NCBI GenBank assembly: GCA_012656075.1
Contig: JAAKBF010000269.1
Coordinates: forward strand, 368,088-432,087
Length of the DNA stretch: 64,000 bases
Origin: Phytophthora hibernalis
Lineage: Eukaryota > Oomycota > Peronosporomycetes > Peronosporales > Peronosporaceae
Direction of reading: 5' to 3'
Notes under the pieces: generated by a model
Databases searched by the model: none
What the model was told of the DNA's origin: nothing
The model's input: the letters and a program-made list of their open reading frames with translations, nothing else
Shown: positions 10,831 to 23,100 of the stretch, piece after piece
Layout of the letters: each line of letters opens with the position of its first letter
Position numbering within the stretch: position 1 is the first letter of the stretch
Position numbers and translations under genes: made by a program

Positions 10831-11213
10831 GCAACCGAGGATTGAACTGCCTACGGGGTTGGTACAGCCCGTTAGAAGCAGACGAAATGTGAGACTGTAC
10901 CGGAATGGAAGTCACTGATCACTTAACGGCCAAGTCTCCTAGAAGGCTCGGTTTATGGATGCGAAGTGACGAGAAGAACTGCCTACGGGTGTTATGCAGC
11001 CCGTAGCGTCAGACGAAGATGACTACTGCATTAAAATTGTATATGTGTATATGATGTGAACGAACTTGAAGTGGATTCGGATTAAGTGTAACGACTGGAG
11101 CCAGAACTATACCCGTAATGAACTACGGAGCTCGGACAGCGTGTGATTAGCAAGAGGAATGAATAACGAAGCACAACAGCACAAGACCGAGGTCTAGACG
11201 TCGGCGGAGGAAG

Positions 11214-12105
11214 CTAGGTCAGCCAACACATCCAGGTTTGATGTTTGGCCAGACACAGACCCGTCGGCGGATGTTGGAGTGGCAGCGGGGCAGCTGAGTC
11301 CTCGGTTTGGCCTTCATCCTTCCCCGCATCGTCCGCTTGTCCTGGAGGAGCAGCAACCAAAGCCTGAGGGACCCACGGAGCCACGATCGAACTTGGAGCC
11401 AAGGACGAATCCACCATGATACCCGAAACCACCTCCGCCTCGGTCATGCCACGAGGTACGAATAGCGGTACCCGAGAATTGCACGGCGCGAAAGTCGTGT
11501 TGAATGGGTGACTAGAGGGCGCGCCCACTCAACAGTTCCGCCATAGTTGACGAGCATCCAGAGTTGTGAGCTCGCCGACCCAATCCTCGGATGTCGGGGC
11601 CCACTCGATCACTTCGAACGAGTATTGGAGGTAACTGGGTTCCAGAAAAACTCGATCGGGGCTTCACGAGGCTCGCCGGAACGCTCGACGCACCACTCCC
11701 AACAGCGATATACCATCTGCTGACGCAAACGGTCCGCTCTGAGGTTCCGAGCCTTGTTGTACTCTGCCCAGGCTGCCCGTAACGTGATGAGCGAGGGGTC
11801 ATCACCGAGCCTCTGGGTCATGCTCCAAAGGAAAGCTTCAACGGCAGAGACTTGGACCCAGTGGCGTCGCTTTCATAGTGCCAGACCGAGGTCTGCTTTC
11901 TCGGTTCGGTCAGTGGACACGCCCTGGAATTGACGCCACATCTTGACGAACCGACCTAATCCAGTGGCACGAGTCAATTTTAAGCCTGGCGAATGCTGGT
12001 CAATGGTGAAACAGCATGGGTTCTCCGGCAACTTCGAGCGCACTTGCTACCACGGGTGGCCAGGGTTGACCCAATCCGCCAGCCAGCCACCGAGCACGGG
12101 GACTC
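11214..12105 (-). pseudogene. Gag-like fragment downstream of solo LTR
   Basis: Minus-strand coding traces continue the interrupted reading frame from 13014-15774 on the far side of the inserted LTR. The best segment is 11609-11821 (RLGDDPSLITLRAAWAEYNK, then RADRLRQQMVYRCWEWCVER), followed by a Pro/Ala-rich stretch (11214-11528). Several stops and frame changes are present. It resembles a retroelement capsid-type helical region, but I cannot name the family. Confidence 0.45.
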
Positions 12106-13013
12106 TGTCATGTAGGATCACGCAGAAATTCTCACTACCTAATGGTATGAGTCCCACCAACAACACTCGCTTCCCTTGTCAGGTCAACGAGCGTTGGATT
12201 AAACCTGAAGACCAGGAACGATCCCTTACGCCGGGTTGGATGTGAACCCTCTGTACACCTAGGTTGTATTAGGCCAACCCAATAACCTGCACCACTAGCC
12301 ACGAGCGAGGGCTAGTATGCAATATTGCGCTTTCGCGCGAGCCCCCGCAGTCCCTCAGAAGGAAGGGTACCGGTTGTCAAGCCTAATACGGGTTTGCCGA
12401 GGTAAGACCTCGGCGGGTAGTAAATATGTATGGAACACTCGGTCCCACTATAATATTGGTGAACGACGCTTCTCGTCGCTCCCACCACTCGGCCACTCTA
12501 ATCTCTTGGAGTGACCAGCAACAAACCCTCGGTTCAATGTACCTTAGGCTCGCTGACCAGCATCCCACAAGCCGAGCGTATCCAGACCCTAAGATAAGCT
12601 AGCTAGACTTACCGAAGACGGACTTGACCCTTGGTGACTTGGGGAGACTGCTGATTTACTTTTGTTGATCTATGGCTCTGAGACCCTCTGTGGTCAATCC
12701 TATAGCTAGTTCTATACGTAAATACAAATACCCAGTGTGAACAGATCCCAGTATGTGATCCCGTACCCGGCTTTATAAGATCGAGGGTACGAAACTGAAA
12801 TGGGTACAAACGCGGGTTCGTTCCATCGGCCGGGAGTTTATTATACCCGGCCGAGACCTCGGTCACTATCGCTCCTATGTCACTACCGCGCGGGGAATGA
12901 GATAAGCCAATCGGGTGGCGTTATCGCCTTTCTCCGAAAGGCACAACGTCGGTAATCGGGTGACCGAGCTGTGACCGAGCTGTGACCGCTTGGGCCCAAA
13001 ACCCAACACCACA
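12106..13013 (-). mobile_element. Solo LTR of Ty3/Gypsy family, 4-bp TSD
   Basis: This LTR of 908 bp reads TGTGGTG...ATGACA on the minus strand. It matches the LTRs at 15841-16719 and 45054-45937 with moderate divergence. It is flanked by GAGT on both sides (on the minus strand, just before TGTGG and just after GACA), so it looks like a solo LTR left by recombination after insertion into the gag-like frame. Confidence 0.8.
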
Positions 13014-15774
13014 ACTCAACACCGCGAGCAATGGGTGGAGTCAGGCTGCTGTTATGGATCTGACACCAGGCCTCTTGTGTACCCGGAGCAGTGAACCCGG
13101 GTACCAAGTACGGACCAGGCATCAGGGCAAGGCACTGTGACGGTGTCCCTGGCTCAGTAGGCACCGCCGGCGTGAAAGTACTTGGGTCGGTGCCAGGAAC
13201 CGTGGAAAGCGTAGTCGTCCCTTGGGTGTGTGACCGCCGGAGACCCGACCGAGACCTCGGTGTATGCCCTTGAGCGGCAGTAGCTGGAGGCGTCGAACCA
13301 CCGGTGGGCCCTACAATCGACCCAGCAGTGGTCGACGGTACCACAATCGTAGGGGCCGGAGTAGACACCACCACCGAGGTCACAGGAGTCGTGACCGACG
13401 AGGTGATTGGTACCCCACCCGACGACGGTAATGACGCGGAAACCGGTTGCGATACCGGAACAGCTGGCACGCTCGGTGGAGTCGGGGTAGGCTGAGTCGA
13501 GACCGACGAAGTCGATGAGTCACGACCGAGACCGTCTGCGACGATACTGGCGGCGTCGGGGTCACCGAGCTTTTGGGTGAAGCCGGAACAATTGGCGACC
13601 CTGAGGTCTGGGAAGACTCGGACGACGACGGGGAGCCAATGATGAAATCATCGGACGCCTCCAGAGTCTCTAGTTTCCTCTGAGACCGCAAAGTGACCAG
13701 CACCGACGCACTGCGGGTGGGCCGACCATCATGACGAGACAGCGAAACCACCGCTGAAGAAAATGACCCATAAGCGAGGATCGCAGTCGTCCGAGCATCG
13801 GTACCGACCTCATCACCCGACAAGTCAATGACTTCGGCCGGGGTCGGAGGCACCGAGGATCCAGAGGCCGGTGGAGATCCAGGTGGAGGACTCGGTGGCG
13901 ATCCAGGTGAAGGACTCGCCGGAGACCCAGGAGGAGGACTTGGAGGTGAACCACTCGGCGGTGATACAGGCAGCGACACAGGTGGAGACCCAGGCGGAGG
14001 ACTCGATGGGGACCCTGCAGGAGACGATAGCGGCGGCGACCCCGGCGATGAACTGACCGAGGGGCTCGGTGGCGATCCAACAGGAAGCCCAAACGCCTGG
14101 AGAGGTGGTGGCGAACTGACCGAAGATTTGGGCGTGTGCCCTCGAGCTGGGGCACCCAAACTCTTGGATGGACGCCCAACTGCTTACTGGCAGGAAGGGT
14201 CGACTTCGGCGGTCCCGACGGAACGTGTGGCGGGCTCGCCAGCGTCGCCTGCGGTGGCGGAGCTTGAGATGCTTGCTGCCGGAGACGCTTACGCCGATTC
14301 CTTCGACGTTGGGACACCGACGGAATGAGCGGCAGGTCGTCCGAATCCTCGGAGGCATCACCCGCAGCCGACGCTGCCTGCGCTGGAGGCTTGGACCACG
14401 GTTCCGAGGCCTTGGGCTCTTGATCGCTGTCTTTCGAGCTCTCCGATGACGCACTCCGACTGCGCTTCGAAGTGATGCTCGGAGGAGCGAGTCCGAGCAA
14501 CTCCCAGTCGATGTTGTCCGCAGTAATACCTGGACGAGGGAAAGAAGAGCTTTGGAAGACCGATGGTGCAAGGAGAGAAGAGCAGAACGTACCAGCAGAA
14601 GCCAGCACCAATGTGTCAACATCGAGCTCGTGGAGAGCAGCGTGGCGACGCAGAATGGAGTTCGCCCGCTTCAAGCTCGCGACCTGAGCTTCGAGGGCTT
14701 GAACCTGAGGAGAAACGGAACCGACCGAGGCTTGGTCAGAAGCCTCGAGAGCAGCCCGATGCTTGGCCATTTGCTCTGTATATGCCACCAGGCCTGCCTT
14801 GAAACGCTCACGATCCTGGTGGAGGAGTCGCTGCGTCGACGTAGCCGAAGCCTCGGCCGTGGTCGCACGAGCAGCCCACAGCCTCACGATGCGGTCGTGG
14901 TCGACCATGACAGTGTTGGCCTGGTGCAGATGCGCGGCAGCCTGGTCGTGCTCGTCCTTGAGAGCGAAGTACGACTGGCGGAGGTCATCTAGAGATTCAC
15001 GAGTGCGTCTCTCATCGCTCGAGGCATGGGTGCAGAAACGCTCGAACTTCTCGCGTTCTAGCGTCTCTGCGTGGAGCCGGTCCTCGGTGTCAGCGAGTTG
15101 AGCCTTGAGATCCGCCACTTCGTTTCGGAGGTCGACGACGAGCTCGGCTTCAGCCGGTGGAAGTTGGCGGGAGCCACGGCTGCTTCCAGAACCTCACCGA
15201 GGTCTGTGGTGTGCTCCATCAGGTTGTCGAGTGACGAATCGACTTGCCGAGGACGCTGACGGGCCACACCAACCACGAGCTGACCCAATTGGAGGAGACG
15301 CTGCTCGACCAGAGCAGAGACTGAAGGCTCGGTTGAGGCAATTGGAGGAGGAGCGACGCCGGAGATGTCGGTCTGACATCCTACCGAGACAAGGTGAGTG
15401 TCCCGGACGCCCAAGGGTCCGGAGACCGCCGCGGGAGTACCGCGAAGCAGGTATGCCAGGACGGGCGAGGCGTCGGGCGATGACGAAGGCGTGTGAAGCG
15501 GCGAACCCTCGGCTTCACCGCCGTCAGCCGGCGGAGGACCATCGGGACGTTGTGGAGTCGGTACCGAAGACTCGGCAGGGTCGGGAACGTCGGCAGGATC
15601 ATCGGTAGACTCCTGCGATCGTGCCTGTGATATTGAAGCAAGATGGAACGAAGAGTTAGAAGGTGTGCAGGATGTTGAGATGATGAAGGTGGAGAAGCCT
15701 ACCTCGTCGCTCGGAACGATGGCACGGAGAGCGGCAGCGGTGGCGTCGCTGAGAAGACGCGACGGATGAGCCAT
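13014..15774 (-). pseudogene. Retroelement-associated coiled-coil, Ser/Pro-rich ORF, frameshifted
   Basis: A minus-strand reading frame of about 900 codons starts MAHPSRLLSDATAAALRAI (15774) and runs with several frame changes to the solo LTR. In order it has a Ser/Pro/Thr-rich N-terminus, a long predicted coiled coil (about 15100-14600, rich in Glu, Arg, Gln and Ala heptads), an acidic Ser stretch, then tandem SPPPGSPP-type repeats (about 14110-13860) and a Thr/Pro/Val-rich tail. There is no protease, RT or zinc knuckle. By position between LTRs it is probably a gag-like product of an element family different from copy 1. A cytoskeletal-type host gene is less likely because the same frame resumes beyond the LTR as capsid-like sequence. 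Confidence 0.5.
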
Positions 15775-15840
15775 GGTGCGAAGATGTGAAGCACCACGAC
15801 GCGCACTACTTGTGGGAGCTTGCGTCGAGGCGGGGGCAGT

Positions 15841-16719
15841 TGTGGTTTTGGGGCGCTCGGTCGCCAGTGGGCAAGGTTGCCCTTGCTGAAGGAAAGTGAT
15901 CGGCGTGCCCTGACTGGCGGATTACATTCCCCGCGCCACAGCGACCACGATAGTTTAGTGACCGAGGCCTCGGTCGGGTATAATAAAATCCCGGCCGAGG
16001 GTACGAACCCGCGTTTGTATCCATTTCAGTTTCGTACCCTCGATCTTATAAAGCCGGGTACGGGATCACATACTGGGATCTGTTCACACTGGGTATTTGT
16101 ATTTACGTATAGAGCTAGCTATAGGATTGACCACAGAGGGTCTCAGAGCCATAGATCAACAAAAGTAAATCAGCAGTCTCCCCCAAGTCACCAAGGGTCA
16201 AGTCCGTCTTCGGTAAGTCTAGCTAGCTTATCTTAGGGTCTGGATACGCTCGGCTTGTGGGATGCTGGTCAGCGAGCCTAAGGTACATTGAACCGAGGGT
16301 TTGTTGCTGGTCACTCCAAGAGATTAGAGTGGCCGAGTGGTGGGAGCGACGAGAAGCGTCGTTCACCAATATTATAGTGGGACCGAGTGTTCCATACATA
16401 TTTTACTACCCGCCGAGGTCTTACCTCGGCAAACCCGTATTAGGCTTGACAACCGGTACCCTTCCTTCTGAGGGACTGCGGGGCTCGCGCGAAAGCGCAA
16501 TATTGCATACTAGCCCTCGCTCGTGGCTAGTGGTGCAGGTTATTGGGTTGGCCTAATACAACCTAGGTGTACAGAGGGTTCACATCCAACCCGGCGTAAG
16601 GGATCGTTCCTGGTCTTCAGGTTTAATCCAACGCTCGTTGACCTGACAAGGGAAGCGAGTGTTGTTGGTGGGACTCATACCATTAGGTAGTGAGAATTTC
16701 TTCGTGATCCTACACGACA
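15841..16719 (+). mobile_element. Ty3/Gypsy LTR, plus orientation
   Basis: This LTR of 879 bp (TGTGGTTTTGG...CTACACGACA) is an inverted relative of the one at 12106-13013. The two 5' ends face each other across the gag-like ORF. I could not find a target duplication (CAGT upstream, CTGG downstream), and no internal element sequence follows it, so it may be a solo LTR with lost TSD or a rearranged end. Confidence 0.75.
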
Positions 16720-18299
16720 CTGGATATGACGGACCAGCTCATGATCGATGTAATTACTGGATGCGAGCAGAAAACAGCTCCTCTTGCGGGCTGTGGTGTT
16801 TAGTGGTGCTGGAATTACTACCGTTTGGAGCAACTCCTGAGAAGTGGAACGATTATTGGAGTGATTCGCTTTACGGAGTCGTCGCATACATGCGCATGCG
16901 ATACCTGCACAAGGTAATTAAGTTTCAGAGCAACTTCCGTGTGGTCGTTGCCGAAGGGGCCGAGGAAGAGTAGGCTGATATCTGCTCGGCTGTTGTAGCA
17001 GCTCAAGTATTTGGATTACTGTATTCTGTAAGGATTTTGTTCTCAACATGAAATACCAAATTTGCACAGATTACGTGGGACTTAGCGATTTTTGGTAAAG
17101 CTAGTCCGGGGTAGTAACGCATACTAGTCGATCCTAAATATCGGAAAACATAGGTATGTTATAATTTGCAAACTGAAATGCCATACGAAATACAATCATT
17201 CGTATAGAGCACACGTTCAGGAAGAGATTTGATTTGTTGTTTCTTTGTGCTCTATGAATGGCCTTTCTATGCAGCGTACACATACGGTAGCTGTAAACTA
17301 CTTACCTTCCGTATTATACAGTATTCCCAAGACCATCCTCTGCGCGCATTGGAACAAAACCACACCCATCATCTCCGAGGATTTGCTCGTTTCATTTTCT
17401 GTTGCTCTAGAACGATCCCTCTCTGTACATAGTCTTGCATAGAAGATAAGTCGACAATGCGTGGCAATGCAACGACCCACGCATATTCGATACTGTATGA
17501 CTGCCGGACCATAATTAAAAAAGTCGGCACGCACTTCAATAAATTCCAAACGTACGGAAATGTCTGCACCGTTCACTCTAATTAGTATGACCCTGACTAA
17601 TAATGGTTTAAACAATATTAAATTTTAATTGAATGTATCGGTAAGATCACGAATCTGTTCAAATCCGCTGTCTTTGTCCTCTTTTGAACTCTTCGAGAAA
17701 ATTTTGTCATCCGTGGTGTCACGAAAAAGTACAGAAGCATGACTATATTCGAAACACGACTACCGGTAATTAGAGTGAACCACTGTAGAAAACGGTGCTC
17801 GGTAATTTTGTAGGATAATAATGTGTTGCTCGAAGAAAAAATCATCCAAAATGTTCCTCGAACGGTCTGGATAAATCAACTGCTGCAGGTAAAATACGAT
17901 TTTAAGTGATATCATATCATAGAGGTGTTTTGTCCATCTTTCCATCTTCTGCGGATGGGTCAACCGCCACAAAAAATTATAATCGATCCGGTTATCAAGT
18001 ATAGCAGGGTTTAAAGCTTATTTGCTGAAGTATCCAAATCGTATTACGAAAGGTATCCGAAATGCAAGGATTCAGACCTCGTTGCAATCCCTGGTAGACT
18101 GGATATAAAATCCAGAGAATTGCCACACCAATTTATTTTTCGGCAGCCCTGAATCAGGGCCCCTGATCATTCTCCGCGATCGGCTAGGTCAGTCAATAAC
18201 CACGATGACACCTTCATATACCAATGGAAATGAAAACAGTTTACAGTGGCTGCGTATCTGCTTGCTTGTGTCCTGGCAAGTTTGCAATGTTCCATTTCT
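16720..18299. other. Intergenic region, mostly AT-rich, no clear gene
   Basis: The first 250 bp form the open end of a plus frame (to 16973) with Trp/Tyr/Arg-rich content (GATPEKWNDYWSDSLYG). It may be a transposase-like remnant, but no motif is certain. From 17000 to 18300 I see only AT-rich DNA, short ORFs and a 14-base inverted repeat (17571-17584 and 17767-17780). Confidence 0.5.
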
Positions 18300-20038
18300 C
18301 TAAATCAGGAGAGGGCTGCTCACAACGGAGAAACCCGTCGCCACACCACCTTCGTCCGTTCCCGAAAGCTTCGTGCGCAGCAAGTGGCCTGCATGCTTGT
18401 TTAGAATCTCCTTTCCTTCACCGTCAAACAAACTAGTGACGAACATGCCGAGTTCACTGATCGTGGGACCGCTCGACGTGAGGCTGTTGCGTACGAGCAC
18501 GGCGGGGTTCTCGTTGGGAAGATGCGCTCCATCAAGATGTACGACTCCAGCTCGGTGGGACTCATCGTCTCAATTGCAGAGGCGACTTCGTCGCCGTACA
18601 AGTTGTTACCTCCTCCCTCGCGCTGTGGCTTCAGTACGTAGGAACGCGGGTTCATGATGGCCATCTTCTTGACGTCGTTGATAGTCGACGAGTCCTTCTC
18701 AAGTCCATAGAGTCCAGCAAATGACGTCTCCAGTTGTTTGGCCTCCTCCTCTGACATGAAGCGACGAAGGACTGCAGGCTGTGCCAGCACCTGCTGCACC
18801 TTCTGGTACCAGCCAAGTGGTAAGCGATAGACGGGCACTTGATGGCGTACGACCGCTCAATGAGCGTTCGGCCTGTCCATTCGTTTTCGGTAGGGTAGTC
18901 GTTCGGCGTGTATGCAGAGCGAAAGTACGCGACAGCGACTTCGCGGCCATCAATCACAAGCGTGCGCTTGCCTTCACGCTCAACCAACTTGCCACGTGCG
19001 TCCACCTCAGCCAATGTGCGACGCAATACACGGATACCGTGGTGCTCCCACAGATTGTATTCAAGCCAGCGCTGGTCGATAGCGTTGGCCTCGTTGGGTT
19101 GTACCACGAACATCACAATGGCACTGCACAATAGCAACACCAATAGGTCAGTGACAAGATCCCAAAGTGTTTGCATAGAGTACAGACGTACTCTTGAACG
19201 CCATAGTGCTTGTGCGCGGCCGCGAGAGCTTTCGGCAGCTCCATGATAGCGTCGTTCTGCGGCAACCCATTGGGGAACTTGGACGCTTCGAGACCGTAGT
19301 ACTTCTCCAACGCGGGGATGTCCGCGCTCATACTCACAAGGAAGCTGGCAAAGCACAAATCACAGTGAAATCAGACGTGAGCGCGCCAATTGTGCAGTTC
19401 TGCAAGCCAACCGACCTGTGCAGCCCTGACACGAGCGAACTGATGCAGGCGAACGACGACGCGATGGTGTTGAGCTCCACCTGCAGCAAACGCTGCGCGT
19501 CTCCGGCTGCGTCCGCCTGGGGCTCGTGCAGCATGTAGTCGGAACGGTGGATGCCCAGATAGGCCTTTTGTTGCACGCCCTCGTGCTGCACCTGTCTCGA
19601 GAGCTGCAGCAGGCGACCCGTGAACTTGTCCTCCTCCACCACACTGCAAACACCAGCAACAAGTCAGTTGCAGCTACCTCCGGCACCAACAAACAGCGCA
19701 AGACGCGTACCTCTGCACGCAGCTGTGCAGCCACTCGACGTCGCGACTCACGCGGTCCACCAGGCGGCCGTAGATGGGCGATAGCTTCACACCTTGAGCG
19801 AACTGTGCTCGGGGAACTGCACGGGCAGCAGACACAAGGGGATGTGCGTGAAGGCGGGCGTGGGATCCTTGGGTTTGCTCGGGTCGCGCCAACCCACCAG
19901 CAGCCCGTGGGCCGCTGCGTACGCAATCGCCTGCTCCTTCACGTCCGCCAGCTGCTCGTCCGAGAGGCCGATGATGGCGCCGCTCTCGATGGCGTCTGCC
20001 GTGTGCGACGCAGCAACAGCAGCCAGGAGATCCGCCAT
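18300..20038 (-). CDS. GSS: Glutathione synthetase, four exons, three frameshifts
   Basis: This is the eukaryotic-type glutathione synthetase, which adds glycine to gamma-glutamylcysteine using ATP in the last step of glutathione synthesis. Exons are 20038-19711, 19643-19416, 19344-19192 and 19123-18300. The introns are 67-71 bp with GT/AG ends. Conserved blocks are GIHRSDYMLHEP and QVELNTIASSF (substrate binding), REVAVAYFRSAYTPNDY, IKCPSIAYHLAGT, and the glycine-rich ATP loop YVLKPQREGGGNNLYGDE. The C-terminus is HAGHLLRTK...GGVATGF. The frame breaks near 19811-19814 (GGGG), 18800-18812 and 18516-18518 (GGG), each mended by one added base. The start MADLLAAVAAS is the Met closest to the usual N-terminus. 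It is divergent from the dysferlin-domain gene. Confidence 0.9.
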
Positions 20039-20168
20039 GACTTGTGTGTAGCTCTTGGCGAATTGGGGAATGACTGATACGTATTTGCATTGCGACGCTG
20101 CGATTGGCCGACGGACAAAAACCACTCTGATTGGACGAAAGGAGCGAACCGTTTCCGGCATTTGCGAG
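20039..20168. promoter_or_regulatory. Divergent promoter between GSS and the DysF gene, CCAAT boxes
   Basis: This 130-bp spacer serves both genes. ATTGG (reverse CCAAT) occurs three times, in GCGAATTGGGG, GCGATTGGCC and CTGATTGGACG. CCAAT boxes also sit upstream of ADK in this window. A TATA box is not evident. Confidence 0.4.
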
Positions 20169-23100
20169 ATGGCGGCGGTGAAGGACCCCTGGCCGATACT
20201 CCAGTGCTGGTAGATGGTGCGTTGTCTCTTGTGATGCCGCTGATGTGTTTTTGTGTGAAGAAGCATTGGCCCTGCTCATTGTCGCTACGGTTGACTCTAT
20301 TCAGACTTGGATCCGGGGCGACTGGAGAATCTACAGGCGCGATTGCGCGCGTTCTATTGGGCGCACGACCCTCGAAAAGTTGATCGCGTCGAGGAGATCC
20401 TTGCGAATCACCAGGTGCATATTGCAGCGTTGCAGCAGGTTAAACCACGTAATAAGAGTTGTTGTATTGGTGACAGGGCAAGGAGGAGCAGTTTCTGCAG
20501 CGTGTGCACCAAGAATTCGGTGTGCGCGATTTTAGCGGCGAAGAAGCGATCGATGACGTCTACGAGCACCAAAGGTACTCGTACCTGAGCTTTTCGTGGG
20601 GCTCGTCGTTTCCAGGTCTGGATACTTTGTTGTGCGTAGAAGTTTTGTCAAGTAGCTGATACAATGCTGTTTTTGTGCAGGTCATCTTCTCCCGACGGAC
20701 CGACATCAATGGAGCGGATTGCACGGATCGCCATCCAGTCAAACACGTGAGAAAGTGGTGCCTCAGCTTCCTGTGAACTGGAAGTGGACAAGTGATTGGG
20801 CCGTTGAGAAAAAGTCTTGCAAGGGTGATGCGGATGGGTGGGTCTACGCTTTGGACTTCACAATGATTAATTACCTGATCAAAAAGGCGAAGAGAGAAAT
20901 GAACCCAATGCTACAGACTACGTACGCCGGAGAAGGTGGGTCCGTACACGACGTCGCGTGCACAGTGTTGTCCCACCGATAGAACCAGTTGAGCTAGTTA
21001 AAAACGAAGATGATGTCGAAGTTGGCAGCGATGACGAAGCGAACAACACGGTGAACTGGGTGGTCATGGACAAGGTAGATGGTGCGCAAAAACCTCCAAA
21101 CGGAAGCAACGTGGTGGGTGAATATGAAAACCAGGAAGATGCTGGACCAGAGGACTCAAACCGACCTATAGATACTGATCTACCCGATCAGCCTTCATCC
21201 CCTAAAAATACTCGAGGCCTTCGCCGCGCGTTGAGCTGGAGCATTTTTCGATGAGTATTGACAAGGTTGCATTGGATGCTGCGTGGAAAGAAGCCTCGAA
21301 GGATCTGGAACTGGTGTATACTCGAGCAAATGAGCAACGGTCTAAGAAGAAGCAGAAGTGGGGTGTCAAGAAAGAGAAATTGAAGCGACAGATACATCTG
21401 CTAGAGAAGACTATCATTTCGATGCAAGCAGTGGCACTGGAAGAAGAGAATAAGCGAAAGCAAGAAAGAAGAAGGTTTCCGGGTAGTCCAAGATATGCTA
21501 AACAAGGTTCAATGCCTTCACCGACGAACAGGTCCACGCCGACTGCTTCGTCAATGGATAGTCCGACAAATGCAATCAATCTGGCTGCAAGAATTCACTG
21601 TGCTCAGTCCAAACTTGATGCGCTGCGGCGATTGTATTGGCATCCACGAGATAATGGATATTCGCTGCGCTTCAGCATCGACGGTATTTTTACGGGCTTC
21701 GTGACTTCTTCGTCGAAAGCTTTGACAGCTCATTCTCGATCCAGATCAGCCACCAGACGAACGGCGCACAGGGAATCACTCCTATCTGTAAAGTTTCGAT
21801 GTCAGGCCACACGGTTTGTTGCGGTAAGCACGTGAAGGTTGTGGGTGAGAAGGGCACTCGCATACCAAAGTCGATCTGGGACAGCATGTACATGGACTCA
21901 GACTTTGAGGCCTCCATCAACCTAATTTACGTTGAGGATCTTGACGCTCCAGGCTCGGTTGATCAAGGCAAGTGGGAGCTCCTCTTTCACCGGAGTCTAC
22001 TTACGTCGAGCTTACTAACTTCACAAGACGCGTGAAAGGTGGAATGGATTTACCGGAGCCGATGGTTCGCAAGCTTTGCTCTGACGTTTTAAGCTCCCTT
22101 ATTCGCGACTTGACACTTTTGTACTTCCCGTGCGAGCTGGCATTGGCTTTCAATTTGCCACCTGCCAAGCTCGACATCAAAGGTGAGATCAAGATAGCAG
22201 AGCAGTCCATCGATGGTGTCATGGAGAAAGAGCTTAAGGAGCTTGATGTAAACAAAATCCAGGAAGAACAAGCAAAACGGAAGATGCGCAGGCAAGCAAC
22301 CGAGGCTGAGGGAGGCAATGGAGATTCACTGCTCCCTTTAGCCCCCATTTTTGATGCTGCAGCGGCAGCCTCACAAATGTTCTCTTCGTTGTTGACTGGA
22401 TCAGACAAGGAAATGCAAGCTATTGCAGAGTTGTTGCAACTCTCCCCACCTCAGTTTAACTTGCTGATTGCTCTCAAGAGTAGTGGATTGTTCCCCTCGA
22501 CATTTAGTTTTTACTCTCTCACCTCGATTTGTGCGTACTACAAAGCGTTTTCGATAGATGATGAGACAAGCGCGTCAAACGAAGACAATGTCGTGAAGAC
22601 ACAGGACGAGAGGCTTCGAGCAGCATTGAAGAACGTTCTCGAGTTGGTCTACATTAGGAAAATGCAAGCTGCTCGTGTGTCACCAAAGTCTTCAAAGTCA
22701 TCGAAATCTCCGAGAACTTATCCACCTCAGAAGAACGAAGCACCGTTCGAGCTCTTCGATGTTGATATTTTTTTGACACCATCAAGCGCCTGTCCAAGAA
22801 ACCAGCGACCATCCAAGTCTCCATTAACCATTTCTACTCTACGCTGAATGCTCTCAACGTTGTCGAAGCCCTGTCGAAGCTATACGAGCGTATCGTGTTG
22901 GGAATCGACTACACCAAGCCTCGTACTGGGGCCGATGGCTTCATTTATGGTATTCGACTCGGCCGAAAGGCAGCTGCTCATCCAGCAATAGCGATGGCAG
23001 CCGCAGCAGCAGCTGCATCTGCTGCTGCAAACACGGACGGTGAGTTGCACCCGGTGGGATCACCCCGGTACATGACTTACGACGCTACCGCCCAACAGAA

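Larger units (their letters stand above)
5710..11210 (+). mobile_element. Ty3/Gypsy retrotransposon copy 1, 5'-truncated, no LTRs
   Basis: This is a decayed pol region running protease-downstream spacer, reverse transcriptase, RNase H, a second RNase H, integrase and chromodomain-like tail. It starts abruptly near 5710 and lacks gag, protease and both LTRs. Its first 4.5 kb match the minus-strand copy at about 37.65-42.23 kb almost base for base. After the last coding segment (about 10830), the sequence to 11210 is non-coding 3' region with a repeated CTGCCTACGG block (around 10848 and 10981). Many stops and frameshifts make it inactive. Confidence 0.9.

Noticed and set aside
13828..14328. 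Plus-strand Gly/Asp-rich repeat ORF (GGDPGG pattern)
   Set aside because: It is the antisense reading of the SPPPGSPP repeats in the minus-strand gag-like ORF.
12106..16719. One complete retroelement bounded by two LTRs
   Set aside because: The two LTRs are in opposite orientation, and one has its own GAGT target duplication, so they are separate insertions.
17571..17780. 14-base inverted repeat GTTCACTCTAATTA
   Set aside because: It is a real repeat, but there are no flanking duplications and no extension of the arms. In AT-rich DNA this is weak evidence of an element.
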